NCBI GenBank assembly: GCA_050008465.1
Contig: JBEKMO010000001.1
Location: 70,322-134,321 of the forward strand
DNA: 64,000 bases
Source of the DNA: Fen-330 sp050008465
GTDB taxonomy: Bacteria > Acidobacteriota > Terriglobia > Bryobacterales > Bryobacteraceae
Reading direction: 5' to 3'
The translations under genes and the position numbers were made by a program. Below, one piece after another: positions 18,501 to 26,655 of this stretch; position 1 is the stretch's first letter; each line of letters starts with the position of its first letter. Under the pieces are notes generated by a model, which was given only the letters and a program-made list of their open reading frames with translations, did no database searches and was not told where the DNA came from.

Positions 18501-19057
18501 CTCTGCCGGACCGGCCCCCAACTGTTGTACGGGGCCCAGTCGCCGTTGCCAGTCATCGCGATCACCGCGGGGTCCATCTGCGCCAGCAGGAACGGGCTTT
18601 GGTTATACTGCGGCATTCTCTGTGTAAGCACGCTGTCGACGGTGGTCTCCAGCTTGCTCGTGTTGAACTGTACCGCTACCGCCTCGCCCGATACCGTGAT
18701 TGCCTCCTGTAGGGTCCCGGGTTTGAGCGTGACATCCACCGTGAGATCGCCGCGGCTCGGCAAATCGACATTCCCCTGCACAACCTTGGCGAAGCCGCTG
18801 GCTTCCATGGTGAGCCTGTAGATGCCAGGGTCCACCAGATCGAACAGGTAGTGGCCGGCTTCGTTGGACGTGCGAACGGTGGTGATGCCAGTCTTCACGT
18901 TGGCCAGGGTCACCGTTGCGCCGACCACGGCGGCCTGGCTGGTATCCATCACCGTCCCCTGGATTCGGCCACGGTATTCTTGAGCAAGCAAGACGCTCGA
19001 GAGCAGGGCGAGCACGAGAGCCACGACCGCCATCGAGAGAATCCTTCTAGACGCCAT
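15533..19057 (-). CDS. Oar-like TonB-dependent outer-membrane receptor
   Basis: Predicted 22-strand outer-membrane transporter of 1174 residues. A signal peptide ends near AQE at residue 27. A carboxypeptidase-regulatory-like domain follows (IQGTVMDTSQAAVVGATV), then a plug region (near residues 110-250) and a barrel ending in the aromatic FGRKLQLGVRASF. Such receptors are numerous in Solibacter relatives and are presumed to import oligosaccharides or peptides; the substrate cannot be read from sequence. A GGGAG ribosome site precedes the ATG. First gene of an operon with TPR and ASPIC/UnbV genes, preceded by the shared promoter element at 19165-19213. Confidence 0.9.
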   Translation of the reverse strand: MASRRILSMAVVALVLALLSSVLLAQEYRGRIQGTVMDTSQAAVVGATVTLANVKTGITTVRTSNEAGHYLFDLVDPGIYRLTMEASGFAKVVQGNVDLPSRGDLTVDVTLKPGTLQEAITVSGEAVAVQFNTSKLETTVDSVLTQRMPQYNQSPFLLAQMDPAVIAMTGNGDWAPYNSWGPVRQSVGGGGSSTSDLQVDGSPTGVGVKNSYQPIADSVEEVNIQQNSVDAEYGHSSGSAITMTTKSGTNAWHGLGYYQGRYPWANALDDRVYRALNLDRRHIYGGNLGHPILRNKLFNFVAYEGWKYTASGAANASTFVETVPTDLERAGNFSQSLNGAGGLRTIYDPWSTVTSSAGVVTRTPFSGNIIPPSKIDPIAAKFSSLLWKSTSPGTGPYHLNNYSITLPVNYPYKNFSDKVDYNVNDKLRLNGRVGIIRTPATTTNPTGSSIFQNDRGSLRNATQYTGSVTYTLNPTTVINIRGDYHSFVDASNFVQASDAPTFASVWPNLNFYTPIYADPGIPKLVPRMSILDASGSNQTVQMGAQNGWWNQTPNGKTFSGQVSHQQAAHFLKAGAELRLSNVISALMNETPGFGFDAAPTSSTYNSPYSGPTSVSGDGYATFLLGAIAAVNSGNQYCWACGSTDMPIQIVPNTQAKYYAAFVNDDWKISRKLTLNLGLRYEHMGPFYEAQGRMTAPLDLQAPNQIVKGVQMPAAVKQFYSGSWILNGAYKFTSDQPAWNNHWGSISPRVGFAYRLNDKTSLRAGFARYYTPWEGEQQYGMEGANYYGFSVNSGAPPLVGGVPQMTLSNPFPSSYPMTQATGKGLGGNTGLGDSVSFVNPNRPLQHSDRLNVGVQTELPGNIIADVTFFLNLTNQMCDYDYSNLCYSTIDLNAIDPRLVNQYKGALDQSIANPFYGLNMPGPLALQQQVSISSLMKPYPQYGSINETDAINGGNMHYESLQIKLQKRFSHGYSFLGAYNYHRGQNQVFYDNIAQYLRQFTWLDSGLARHRLTISGTWDVPIGRGRQYASKMNRAADAIVGGWSLTGLATYQSGTPIRFGGAQVNGDPTNNIPAGAYFNPAVFSPLPGYTARSNPWYYSGINGPHYFNLDASIVKDFHATERVKVSLRMDAFNFLNNINWAAPVVNFGDPSTSGRSFGQLNNTFGRKLQLGVRASF

Positions 19058-19164
19058 ACCTTAAATCTCCCTTTCTCAGATTTCCTGAGCGCTTCGGAGC
19101 GGTTCGCGCGAGACACTAGACGCCCCAATATCATCCTCCGGAGCGCGCTCGGACGGGGATGATG

Positions 19165-19213
19165 ATTAATCTTATGGTGTCTGCTGAGAACGAAGAATCC
19201 GCCGAAAGTTGGA
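19165..19213 (-). promoter_or_regulatory. Shared promoter/operator element, copy B
   Basis: Identical over 19 bp (19213-19195) to the element at 11389-11371, with continued similarity down to a -10-like TAAGAT at 19174-19169. The predicted start point lies about 105 bp upstream of the receptor ATG. The conserved block sits where an activator overlapping a weak -35 would bind. Confidence 0.6.
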
Positions 19214-19296
19214 CGGAGTCAGTTAAAATCCATTAATTTCCATGTACTATGCGGTTTCGGAGAGGCATTGCCTATGCCGCTCCCTCAGAAGCTGTG

Positions 19297-19330
19297 AAAA
19301 AAGGCCCGCACAGGCTGAATGCCTGTGCCA
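19297..19330 (-). terminator. Rho-independent terminator of the two-component operon
   Basis: On the minus strand GCACAGGC, a 5-base loop ATTCA and GCCTGTGC form an 8 bp perfect stem, followed by GGGCC and six T. It ends the kinase/regulator transcript about 40 bp after the regulator stop codon. Confidence 0.85.
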
Positions 19331-19369
19331 CGGGGGTTGCTGGGTGAGCCGGTGGTGGATCAGGCGAGG

Positions 19370-20005
19370 TTAGTCGTCAATGTGCGCAATGCCCCGTTGC
19401 AGGGCCGCCACCACCGCTTGAGTACGGTCATTGACGCCCAGCCGGTTCAAGATCACGCTGACATGACACTTGACGGTAGCTTCGGTGATCCCCAGCGACG
19501 CGGCAATCTCCTTGTTGCTCTGGCCATGGACGATCAGCGCCAGCACCTCGCGCTCCCGGACGGTGAGCTCGGAGTTGGGGGTGCGCGCCGCCAGGCTGCG
19601 CGCCACCGGGGGCGGAAGGAACCGGCTTCCGGCATGGACCTTCCGAAGGGCGTCCACCAGCGCTTCGTGCGACATGCCCTTCACCAGGTAGCCTTGCGCG
19701 CCGGCGGCCAGGGCCTGGTGGATGTCCTCATCGCCCTCATAGGTCGTGAGCACTACGAAACGGGCGCGCGGATGCGCCTCACGAATCGACCGGATCGCGT
19801 CCACCCCGCTCATCCCCGGCAGCCGGAGATCCATGAGCGTCACATCGGGTTTGTGCTGCCCAAACAGCTCGATGGCCTCCTGACCCGTGCCCGCCTGCCC
19901 GACGACCTGCATGTCGGGCTGGGCGTTGATGATAGCGGCGACGCCCAGGCGCATGATGGGATGATCGTCGACCACCAGCACCCTGATCTTCTCAGGCTTG
20001 TTCAT
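19370..20005 (-). CDS. NarL/LuxR-family response regulator
   Basis: Cytoplasmic transcription factor of 211 residues. The N-terminal receiver has the acidic pair Asp13-Asp14, phospho-acceptor Asp59 (LMDLRLPGM), Thr87 and Lys109. The C-terminal LuxR helix-turn-helix reads LTVREREVLALIVHGQSNKE near residues 145-165. The ATG at 20005 is chosen because MNKPEKIRVLVV is the standard receiver start; the longer upstream frame lies within the kinase gene. It overlaps the 3' end of the kinase gene by 14 bp, indicating coupling. Target genes are unknown, but the shared promoter elements nearby are candidates. Confidence 0.93.
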   Translation of the reverse strand: MNKPEKIRVLVVDDHPIMRLGVAAIINAQPDMQVVGQAGTGQEAIELFGQHKPDVTLMDLRLPGMSGVDAIRSIREAHPRARFVVLTTYEGDEDIHQALAAGAQGYLVKGMSHEALVDALRKVHAGSRFLPPPVARSLAARTPNSELTVREREVLALIVHGQSNKEIAASLGITEATVKCHVSVILNRLGVNDRTQAVVAALQRGIAHIDD

Positions 20006-22964
20006 GCGTACTCTCCGGACGCGCCGCCGCCTTCCTCGAGGGAATGGAGACTTCGATACGCGTTCCTTTTCCAGGGGCGCTCTGCAGGATGAACTCCCCT
20101 CCCAAATGCTCGATACGCTCGCGCATGCCGACCAGTCCGTAGTGATCGCCGGAAGGCAAGCCCAGGGCGGCCGGCGCGAATCCGCCGCCATCGTCGATCA
20201 CGTACATACGAACCTTACGCCGCTCGAAGCAGAGGCGGAGGCGCAGGTTGCGCGGATGCGCGTGCCGCACGGCGTTATGGAGAGCCTCGCGGGCAACCAT
20301 GAGCAGGTCGCGCTCTACCTGCTGATCCAGCTCGACGGGTTTTCCGGTAGTCTCAAACAGGGTGGGGATCCGGGATTCCAGGCCAACCTCCTGAGCGATC
20401 TGCGACAAGGTCGAACAGATGCCGCCGGCGGTGGTCGGCTCCTGCCGCAGGTTCCAAACCGCCCGCCTGGCTTCGTCGATGGTGGCGCGCGCCTGGGTCC
20501 GGGCGCAATCCAGCAGCTCCCGCTGCACCTCCGGCGCCGAGTCTCCGAGCGTGGACGAGGCCTCCAGGAGCGCGGAGACTCCCCCGCATCCCTGGATCAG
20601 AGTGTCGTGCATTTCCCGAGCTACCCGGCTGCGCTCTTCGAGCACCCCCTCGAACCGCGCATGGATCTGCCGCAGGTGGGACCGGTAAGCGCCCCAAGCC
20701 CCCGCCACCAGCAGCACCACGCACAGACCGAAGAACCAGGCCGTGCGATAGAAATGCGGTTGCCAGTCGATTGCGACTGCCGTCTCAGACGCATTCTGGG
20801 GCTCGCTCATCTCGAACGCCGCTACTCGGAACCGGTATTCACCCGGCGGCAGATTGGTGTAGTAGGCCACGCGACGACCGAAGGCGTCCGTCCAATCACC
20901 ATCAAAACCCTCCAGAATGTACTTGAACCGGATTCGTTCCTGCGATCGCAGGCGGATCGCACTGTACTGGATCTCCAGCTTCCCATACCCCGGTGGCAGC
21001 ACCAACTTGCCGCTGAGCGGCACCTGCCGCCCGTCCGCGACCACGCGCTCGATCACGGCGGATGGCAGCTCGCCGGGAGTGGCCAGGTCCGGCATGATCC
21101 GGACGGGTCCCTTGTTGCTCGGGAACCAGACTTCCCCCTGGGCCGTCAGGCAGCCGGCGGGCTGAACGCCGCCGTGCATCTGCGTTGTCTCCAGGCCGTC
21201 CGAGATCCCGTACAGCGTCACCGCGGGGCGGTAGGAAGGTGTTTCCGCCATCCGGTCCAGATCCCGGCGGCCCACCGAGGAGATGCCGTTGGGGCCGCTC
21301 ATCCAAAACCGGCCGCTGTGGTCCTCGAGGATGTGGTAGATGCTGTTGCTCGCCAGGCCCTGCGCGCTGGTGTAAGCGGTGAGTTTCCCGAACTTCCATC
21401 GGAACAGGCCGCCGCCGCGCGTGCCAAACCACAGCCCGCCCTCCGGATCCTCGTGGATCGCCCAGATCTTCTCGCTTCGCAGACGCTCAATCACGGCGTC
21501 GTGGACAAAGGCGCCCGCATGAAGCCGGCTCACGCCCTTCTCGGTTCCGATCCACAGGTCTCCGGTGCGATCTTCCAGAAGCGCCCGGACGCTGAAGTAG
21601 GAGAGTCCTTCGCGGACGCCATAGCTGGTGAGGCCCTCCGGCCGCCAGCGACTCAATCCCTCGTCGGTGCCGATCCAGATGCTGCCGTCCCGGCCTTGCA
21701 GGAACACGCGAACGAAGTCGTTGATCAGCCCCTGCCTTTTCGTGTATTGCGCCGACTGCGACCCGCTGAGACGGAACGCGCCGTGTCCCTCCGTTCCAAT
21801 CCACAGCACCCCGGAGCGGTCGCGGAATATGTTGCGGGTCCTGATGCCGGCCAGAAGCCCGGGAAACCGGTATGGAACCGCCTCTTCGCCCGCGAACCGG
21901 TACAAACGCGTGCTGGCGACCCAGAGGGCGCCGTCGCGGTCCTGATAGATCGTGCCGAAGTCCGAATCGGCCGCATCGGCGAGCGGGAACATGCTCACTG
22001 CCGTCCGGCTCAATCGCAGCAGTCCCGTCTGCGTGCCCACCCAGACATTCCGCTCCATGTCCTCGAACAGCGACAGTACGGTGTCGCTGGGGAGGGACTC
22101 CGGCGCGGTGAGCTTGGAATACTTGCCCTCACGGTGCAGGATGATCCCTTCTCCGATGGTGCCGATCCACAGCGTCCCGTCCCGGCCTTCCCGGAGGACC
22201 CGAACGGTATTGGAGACTTCCGGCACTCGGACGAAGCCGCTGCCGTGACGCTCCATCCGTTGCAGGCCGGACACCGTGCCCACCCAGAGTGCTCCATCCT
22301 TTGTCGCGAGGATGGACTTGATCCTGTTCTCGCTGAACCCGCCCTTGAAGCGGTGCTCGACCGCTGAGTTTCCCTCCAGCATCAGGAGCGAGGATCCGCC
22401 CACCCAGAGCCGGTGGTCACTGTCCTCACGGATGGCGTGCACGGCTACCGTGGGTATGCCCGAGCGGCCGTCCACTCGCGCCAGCCCATTTCCGGCCATC
22501 CGGAACAGCCCGTCGTCGGTTCCCACCCAGACCTCTCCGCCGTGGTCCTGATAGACGGTGCGGACAAAGCCGTTGCTCAAGCCCTCTTTTTCGGAATAGG
22601 ACCGAAAGACCCCGCTCTGGTAGCGCACCACCCCGCCGCCGTCGGTGCCGATCCAAAGGGCGCCGTCTTTCGACACCATCAGGCAGAAGATGCTGTTCTC
22701 ATGGAGGGCCGGGGTATTCTCACGATCGAAAACCACCAATTGGGCGCCATCGAAGCGCACCAGGCCGCCGCTGGTGCCAATCCACAAATACCGGTCCGGG
22801 GTTTGCGCGACCGCCTGAACGGTCTCTTCCGGGAGGCCATCCTGCGTCTGCCACACGCGCCGGGAATAGCCCTCCAGCCCGCGCCGCGGTGGCGCCGCCG
22901 GCATCTGCAACGCCAGCGCACCTACCGCAACACACGCGAGCCCCATGCGAGCCACGCTCTTCAC
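19992..22964 (-). CDS. Reg_prop/Y_Y_Y sensor histidine kinase
   Basis: Membrane sensor kinase of about 990 residues. A signal-peptide-like N-terminus is followed by two seven-bladed propellers of Reg_prop repeats (many LWIGT and VWVGT motifs, residues ~30-640), a Y_Y_Y domain with LPPGEYRFRVAAFE, one transmembrane helix (WFFGLCVVLLVAGAWGAY), a HisKA_3 box REMHDTLIQG with His786, and an HATPase domain ending GLVGMRERIEHLGGEF. Starts upstream of 22964 include a TTG at 23024; the GTG at 22964 gives the best export signal (KSVARMGLACVAVG). Periplasmic propellers of this kind sense polysaccharide fragments in Bacteroidetes; the same role here is inference. Confidence 0.9.
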   Translation of the reverse strand: MKSVARMGLACVAVGALALQMPAAPPRRGLEGYSRRVWQTQDGLPEETVQAVAQTPDRYLWIGTSGGLVRFDGAQLVVFDRENTPALHENSIFCLMVSKDGALWIGTDGGGVVRYQSGVFRSYSEKEGLSNGFVRTVYQDHGGEVWVGTDDGLFRMAGNGLARVDGRSGIPTVAVHAIREDSDHRLWVGGSSLLMLEGNSAVEHRFKGGFSENRIKSILATKDGALWVGTVSGLQRMERHGSGFVRVPEVSNTVRVLREGRDGTLWIGTIGEGIILHREGKYSKLTAPESLPSDTVLSLFEDMERNVWVGTQTGLLRLSRTAVSMFPLADAADSDFGTIYQDRDGALWVASTRLYRFAGEEAVPYRFPGLLAGIRTRNIFRDRSGVLWIGTEGHGAFRLSGSQSAQYTKRQGLINDFVRVFLQGRDGSIWIGTDEGLSRWRPEGLTSYGVREGLSYFSVRALLEDRTGDLWIGTEKGVSRLHAGAFVHDAVIERLRSEKIWAIHEDPEGGLWFGTRGGGLFRWKFGKLTAYTSAQGLASNSIYHILEDHSGRFWMSGPNGISSVGRRDLDRMAETPSYRPAVTLYGISDGLETTQMHGGVQPAGCLTAQGEVWFPSNKGPVRIMPDLATPGELPSAVIERVVADGRQVPLSGKLVLPPGYGKLEIQYSAIRLRSQERIRFKYILEGFDGDWTDAFGRRVAYYTNLPPGEYRFRVAAFEMSEPQNASETAVAIDWQPHFYRTAWFFGLCVVLLVAGAWGAYRSHLRQIHARFEGVLEERSRVAREMHDTLIQGCGGVSALLEASSTLGDSAPEVQRELLDCARTQARATIDEARRAVWNLRQEPTTAGGICSTLSQIAQEVGLESRIPTLFETTGKPVELDQQVERDLLMVAREALHNAVRHAHPRNLRLRLCFERRKVRMYVIDDGGGFAPAALGLPSGDHYGLVGMRERIEHLGGEFILQSAPGKGTRIEVSIPSRKAAARPESTHEQA

Positions 22965-23086
22965 CCCGTGGAAGTATTGTACCCGATGCCAGACCACGTT
23001 GGGCTGCCAGTGAGACGTCAACAAGAGTGGTTCAATGGGTGGGCGGCTCAGGGCGCAGCCCGCAGCGGGTCGGAAATCTCAGGCGA

Positions 23087-23147
23087 TGGTGCTGGAGGTG
23101 GGGGTCGAACCCACATGCCCAGTGAAGGGCGCGGGATTTTGAGTCCA
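23087..23147 (-). pseudogene. 3' fragment of tRNA-Leu(CAA), probable attachment-site remnant
   Basis: Read on the minus strand this gives part of an anticodon stem and loop ending CTCAAAA (anticodon CAA), a long variable region, a T arm GTGGGTTCGACCCCCAC, the acceptor strand CTCCAGC, a discriminator base and CCA. The 5' half, which should start GGTGCTGG, is absent; the sequence diverges just before the anticodon loop. A tRNA 3' half including CCA is the usual scar of site-specific integration into tRNA genes. Confidence 0.75.
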
Positions 23148-23402
23148 AGAAGGCCAGTTCGGGTGAAATCGGGCGAGGCCTGCAGAGTGCGCTAAGTCTC
23201 TGGCGAGTAACCGTTTCCAATCCACAAGCCTTCGTTCCAGTCAGGCGCAGAACGGCCGAAATTGGCGGAGTTCGCACACCATGCGCACACAAGCTGTGGC
23301 TTGGGTTTCTGTTGACGATCGCCGAAGAGACCGAAAGCGCCCGAGGGGACCACAACGGGCGTGGTGGCGGGCTGCGCCGGTGGTGAGACGCTCGTGGTCG
23401 GC

Positions 23403-23552
23403 TCAGCGTCTGCCCTCTTGCATCGACGGGGGCCAGTCAGTTGTTGGCCCGCAGCTCCGTCTCAACAGCAGCGCCTCCAAATGGGGGACCGAGCCGATCT
23501 CATCGCGGATGAAGCGGTAGAAATCCAGGACGCCGATGCCGTCTGGTCTCAC
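23403..23552 (-). pseudogene. Small truncated ORF following the kinase fragment
   Basis: A 49-codon GTG-started frame overlaps the stop of the kinase fragment by GTGA. Its first 33 residues (for example GVLDFYRFIRDEIGSVPHLEA) look like the start of a real protein, and the rest is low-complexity. I recognise the pattern as a small helical protein often found near kinases but cannot name a family. Confidence 0.35.
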
Positions 23553-23719
23553 GTGGGAATTGCTAACTTCAGGCAGGCCCCGCCGCCGGGCGGGGCTTCA
23601 CCCAGCCACACGCGTCCGCCGTGGCGCTCGATAATTCTCTTCGCGATCATCAGTCCTATGCCGGCGCCGGGATACTTCTCGCCCCACAGGCGTTTGAACG
23701 GCCTGAAGATCTGGTCGTG
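23549..23719 (-). pseudogene. C-terminal fragment of a histidine kinase (HATPase)
   Basis: The minus strand encodes the end of an HATPase domain: FRPFKRLWGEKYPGAGIGL, then AKRIIERHGGRVWLGEAP and GGACLKLAIPT followed by TGA. This is the G2 box and last strand of a phytochrome-type kinase. The similarity stops abruptly near 23719, where the recombinase fragment on the other strand begins, so the two remnants meet tail to tail. Confidence 0.75.
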
Positions 23720-24298
23720 TTCCCGCGGGTATGGAATGATCCGTCCGTCGAACCTCGCGAGCGGAAGCGCATTCTCCGCCTGCTCGTCGAGGATGTGACG
23801 TTAATCAACGGAGAGACGATCCAGGTCCATGTTCGCCTCCGCGGTGGCGCCACCCGAAGCCTCACTCTGGCCAAACCGTTGCCGATCGCTCAGATTCGGA
23901 AGACCAAGCCGGAAGTCGTCGCCGAGATCGATGCGCTGCTGGACCATTACTGTGATCGCGAGGTAGCGGAGATCCTGAACCGGCAAGGGCGGCGGACCTG
24001 GCAGGATGAACCGTTCAACCTCAAAAAGATCGCGCACATCCGGCAGGCCTTCAATCTGAAGTGCCGCTATAGACGGCTGCGAGCAAGAGGACTGCTGACC
24101 GCCAAAGAGATGAGCGCGCGGCACGGTGTGACGACCACTACAATCAATCTCTGGGGAAGAGAGGGACGGCTCAAGAAACACCGCTACGACAATGTCCGGC
24201 GATGCCTATACGAACCGGTGGACGACAGCGCCGTCATCAAGGGCCGCGGAGGCCGACAGCCCAAGCAGCCACGTTTCACCTTTGCGCAAGCGGGATGA
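23720..24298 (+). pseudogene. C-terminal fragment of a large serine recombinase
   Basis: Starting near FPRVWNDPS, the plus strand encodes the C-terminal region typical of long serine recombinases: RERKRILRLLVEDVTLIN, VHVRLRGGATRSLTL, LLDHYCDREVAEILNRQGRR, and an HTH-like GVTTTTINLWGREGRLK. The catalytic resolvase domain with its Ser is absent. The frame is open from 23621, but the part before ~23720 is antisense to the kinase fragment and is not part of the protein. Non-functional as an integrase. Confidence 0.78.
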
Positions 24299-24321
24299 CG
24301 TGCAGTGTGAAACATAAGCCT

Positions 24322-25219
24322 TCCGATCCGGATCTCTCACGCGGCATGGCATGGCCACCGCACCGTAGTGCGCCAGCACGTCGCGGTAGAGCGGATTGAG
24401 AGCAGGATCGTAAATGTCTGGGGCGAGCACGCCTTCACCCAAGTTATCGAGGACCACCACGCGCACCGCGCCGCCCAGGCGGCGAAAGGCCTTCTCATGC
24501 AGTTCGGCCCAGGTCTGCGAGCTGGAATGAAAGACCAGCAAGCGGACCGACTTGCGGCTGTAGCCGAGCGTCATCACGAACAGCCGCATGCGCCGGTACT
24601 TGCCGCTGGCCGGGTCGCGGACCATCGGGCCAGTTCCGTAATCGACCTGCGCCTCTTCCCCAGGGGCGGTCTCGATCACCACGCGGGCCTCGGGCGACTG
24701 GGATCCGCGGAGCTTGCCGACGAAGCGCTTGACGCTCTCATAGCTGCGAGCGAAGCCGTAGTCGGAAACCAAGTCCTGCCAGATCGCCATGGCGTTGCGG
24801 CCTCGACCGAGCCCGATCTCGATCGCTTCCCGGTAGGCTTCGCAGGCGCTCGCAGTTGGGTTGCGCTTGGGGCGCGGCAGCCCTGGTTCTGCCGCTTGGT
24901 CGCTCGAAGCTGGCAGGGCGGAGTCGGCGGTCACCGCCGCTCCGTTGGCCGGTTTTGCGGCCCCAGAGTCGGTGGTCACCTCAATGGCCGGTTTTGCCGC
25001 GCCAAAGTCGGTGGTCACCTGGGTGGCCGGTTTTGCCGGTGCCGGCGCAGGCCGCCCCCGAACCCCCTGCGGCCGCGGCTCAATTCCGGCGGCTCGCAGA
25101 TACCCGGCCGCGGTCTCTCGACGCACACCGATGGCCCGCTGGATGCGCCGCAGCGACCAGCCCAGCCGTCCCAGTGCTATAACTTGCTGTTTCTTTTCTT
25201 CGCTCAAGACATTGCTCAT
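24322..25219 (-). pseudogene. istA: Truncated IS21-family transposase IstA
   Basis: The N-terminal HTH (VIALGRLGWSLRRIQRAIGV) is followed by a linker with three 13-residue repeats. The DDE core has the first Asp in EEAQVDYGTGP and the second in VVVLDNLGEGV. The frame loses family similarity after RVRDPDRK at about 24322, before the catalytic Glu, and istB is missing. The remaining in-frame codons to 24206 are antisense to the recombinase fragment. The outer end of the element lies just upstream at 25275-25318. Confidence 0.83.
24946..25062. repeat. Three 39 bp tandem repeats inside istA
   Basis: The string tggccggttttgc recurs at 24946, 24985 and 25024, exactly 39 bp apart, encoding a 13-residue repeat in the linker between HTH and catalytic core. 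Each unit also contains a GGTCACC-type stretch. The core closely matches the terminal repeats of the same element (tggccggttttcaggtgacc at 25275). Confidence 0.75.
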
Positions 25220-25274
25220 GCCGACCGAGAGGTTAAACTCTCGTCGGTGTCAATGTCCTGGGTGATGATCTCAC

Positions 25275-25318
25275 TGGCCGGTTTTCAGGTGACCATCAGT
25301 GGCCGGTTTCGGGTGACC
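25275..25318. repeat. IS21-type end with two TnpA-binding-like repeats
   Basis: tggccggttttcaggtgacc (25275-25294) and tggccggtttcgggtgacc (25300-25318) are direct repeats with 25 bp period, upstream of the truncated istA. Multiple terminal repeats of about 20 bp are characteristic of IS21-family ends. No partner end is recognisable on the other side. Confidence 0.7.
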
Positions 25319-25319
25319 C

Positions 25320-26654
25320 CCGAGGGGTGTTTCTCGCTGGCACTTGCCAGCGTATCGTGGAGCAGCCCGGGCGCTCCCGACAGCTACGTTCTTGTTTACA
25401 ATGCCGAGCATCGCATGCTCACGCTCTTCGCCTGCCTGCGCGCGTTCCTTCGCCCACGTCACGGCCTTGGTCACGAGATTCTCGCCCTGCACCAGCAGGT
25501 CGCCGTGCTCAAGTCCAAACATCCACGGCCGCGTTTCAGTACCCTCGATCGCCTGTTCTGGGTGGCGCTGCGAACCGTTTGGCCGCGATGGATGGAGGCG
25601 CTCAACCTGGGCAAGCCCGAGACCGTCGTTGGATGGCATCGCGCCGGCTTCCGGCTCTACTGGCGCCTGCGCTCGCGTGGCGGCGGACGCAAGATCGGCG
25701 GCGACGTGTTCGAGATCGTCCGGCGCATGGCGCACGAGAACCCTTCCTGGGGCGCTCCGAGAATCCACGGCGAACTGCTCAAGCTGGGCTTCGTTATTTC
25801 CGAACGCACGGTGTCGCGGTACCTGGTTCGCAGGCTGCCGCGACCCGGCGACGCCGCCAAGAACTGGCTCGCGTTTCTGGGGAACCACCGCGAGGCGATC
25901 GCGGCGCTGGATTTCTTCACCGTTCCGGCCATGGCCTTCCGCCTGCTCTACTGCTTCTTTGTGATCGATCACGGACGGCGCAAGATCCTGCACTTCAACG
26001 TGACCGCTCACCCAACGGCCGACTGGGTGGTTCAACAGCTTCGAGAGACGTCCTCGGACTCCGATCATCACCGCTACTTCGTCCTGGACCGGGATGCCAA
26101 GTTCAGCCGGGAAGTGCTCGACTTCCTCGACTCGTCCGGCATCGAGGCTGTCCGAACGAGCGTGCGCAGTCCTTGGCAAAACGGCGTGGCGGAACGCTGG
26201 GTTGGCAGCGCGCGCCGGAATTGCTTCGATCACGTGATCGCGCTGGACGAAGCGCATGTCCGGCGTCGGGCCCGCGAGCACATGGCCTACTACCACGCGG
26301 ACCGCACCCACGATGGGTTGGGCAAGGATACTCCGAGCGGCCGGGCAGTGGAGCCGAAGCCGGCGGGAGCGGCGCTGATTTCGCTGCCGCGCGTTGGCGG
26401 TCTTCACCATCGATACGCGTGGAAGGCCGCGGGCTAACCCGAGGGCGACACAGTCGCGGGCCGGCCGCGACGAGCAGCGGACGTGTCGCCTGGGATGTGA
26501 ACTTGCGCCCTTCACGCACCGTTGGACCTGGCCGAACACGCCCCGAGCGCCCCTTGTGCCCGGCGAGGCGACCACATCTCCTCCGACTCCCGCCCGCTTA
26601 ACATGCCCCTGAACCTCCCGGACTCCTCCGGATTCGATTGTGGCGACCGACAGG
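25320..26654 (+). mobile_element. Insertion sequence with integrase-core transposase (IS481/IS3-like)
   Basis: The right end is inferred by comparison with the decayed copy at 43590-43915. The two sequences match through the transposase 3' end and ~215 bp of downstream DNA, and diverge after ggcgaccg, near 26650-26654. The left end is not defined; it lies between the IS21 end (25318) and the ATG at 25415. Terminal inverted repeats were not recognised. Confidence 0.6.
25415..26437 (+). CDS. Integrase-core (rve) transposase
   Basis: DDE transposase of 340 residues that looks intact. A region with HTH character precedes GAPRIHGELLKLGFVISERT and the rve domain: the first Asp at 166 (AALDFFTV), the second in YFVLDRDAKF (225-227), and the Glu at 260 in NGVAERWVGSARR. 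It ends GLHHRYAWKAAG. The frame stays open far upstream, but that part is antisense to the truncated istA, so the ATG at 25415 is chosen. Insertion removed the upstream part of a GH31 gene. Confidence 0.85.
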   Translation: MLTLFACLRAFLRPRHGLGHEILALHQQVAVLKSKHPRPRFSTLDRLFWVALRTVWPRWMEALNLGKPETVVGWHRAGFRLYWRLRSRGGGRKIGGDVFEIVRRMAHENPSWGAPRIHGELLKLGFVISERTVSRYLVRRLPRPGDAAKNWLAFLGNHREAIAALDFFTVPAMAFRLLYCFFVIDHGRRKILHFNVTAHPTADWVVQQLRETSSDSDHHRYFVLDRDAKFSREVLDFLDSSGIEAVRTSVRSPWQNGVAERWVGSARRNCFDHVIALDEAHVRRRAREHMAYYHADRTHDGLGKDTPSGRAVEPKPAGAALISLPRVGGLHHRYAWKAAG

Positions 26655-26655
26655 G

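Noticed and set aside
20006..20191. Longer start for the response regulator
   Set aside because: The extra residues overlap the kinase HATPase region in another frame and are not receiver sequence.
23065..23190. Complete tRNA-Leu gene
   Set aside because: No 5' acceptor strand or D arm is present; only the 3' half fits.
24368..25414. Long open extension upstream of the integrase-core transposase
   Set aside because: It is antisense to the truncated istA and to the IS21 end; family similarity begins after the ATG at 25415.
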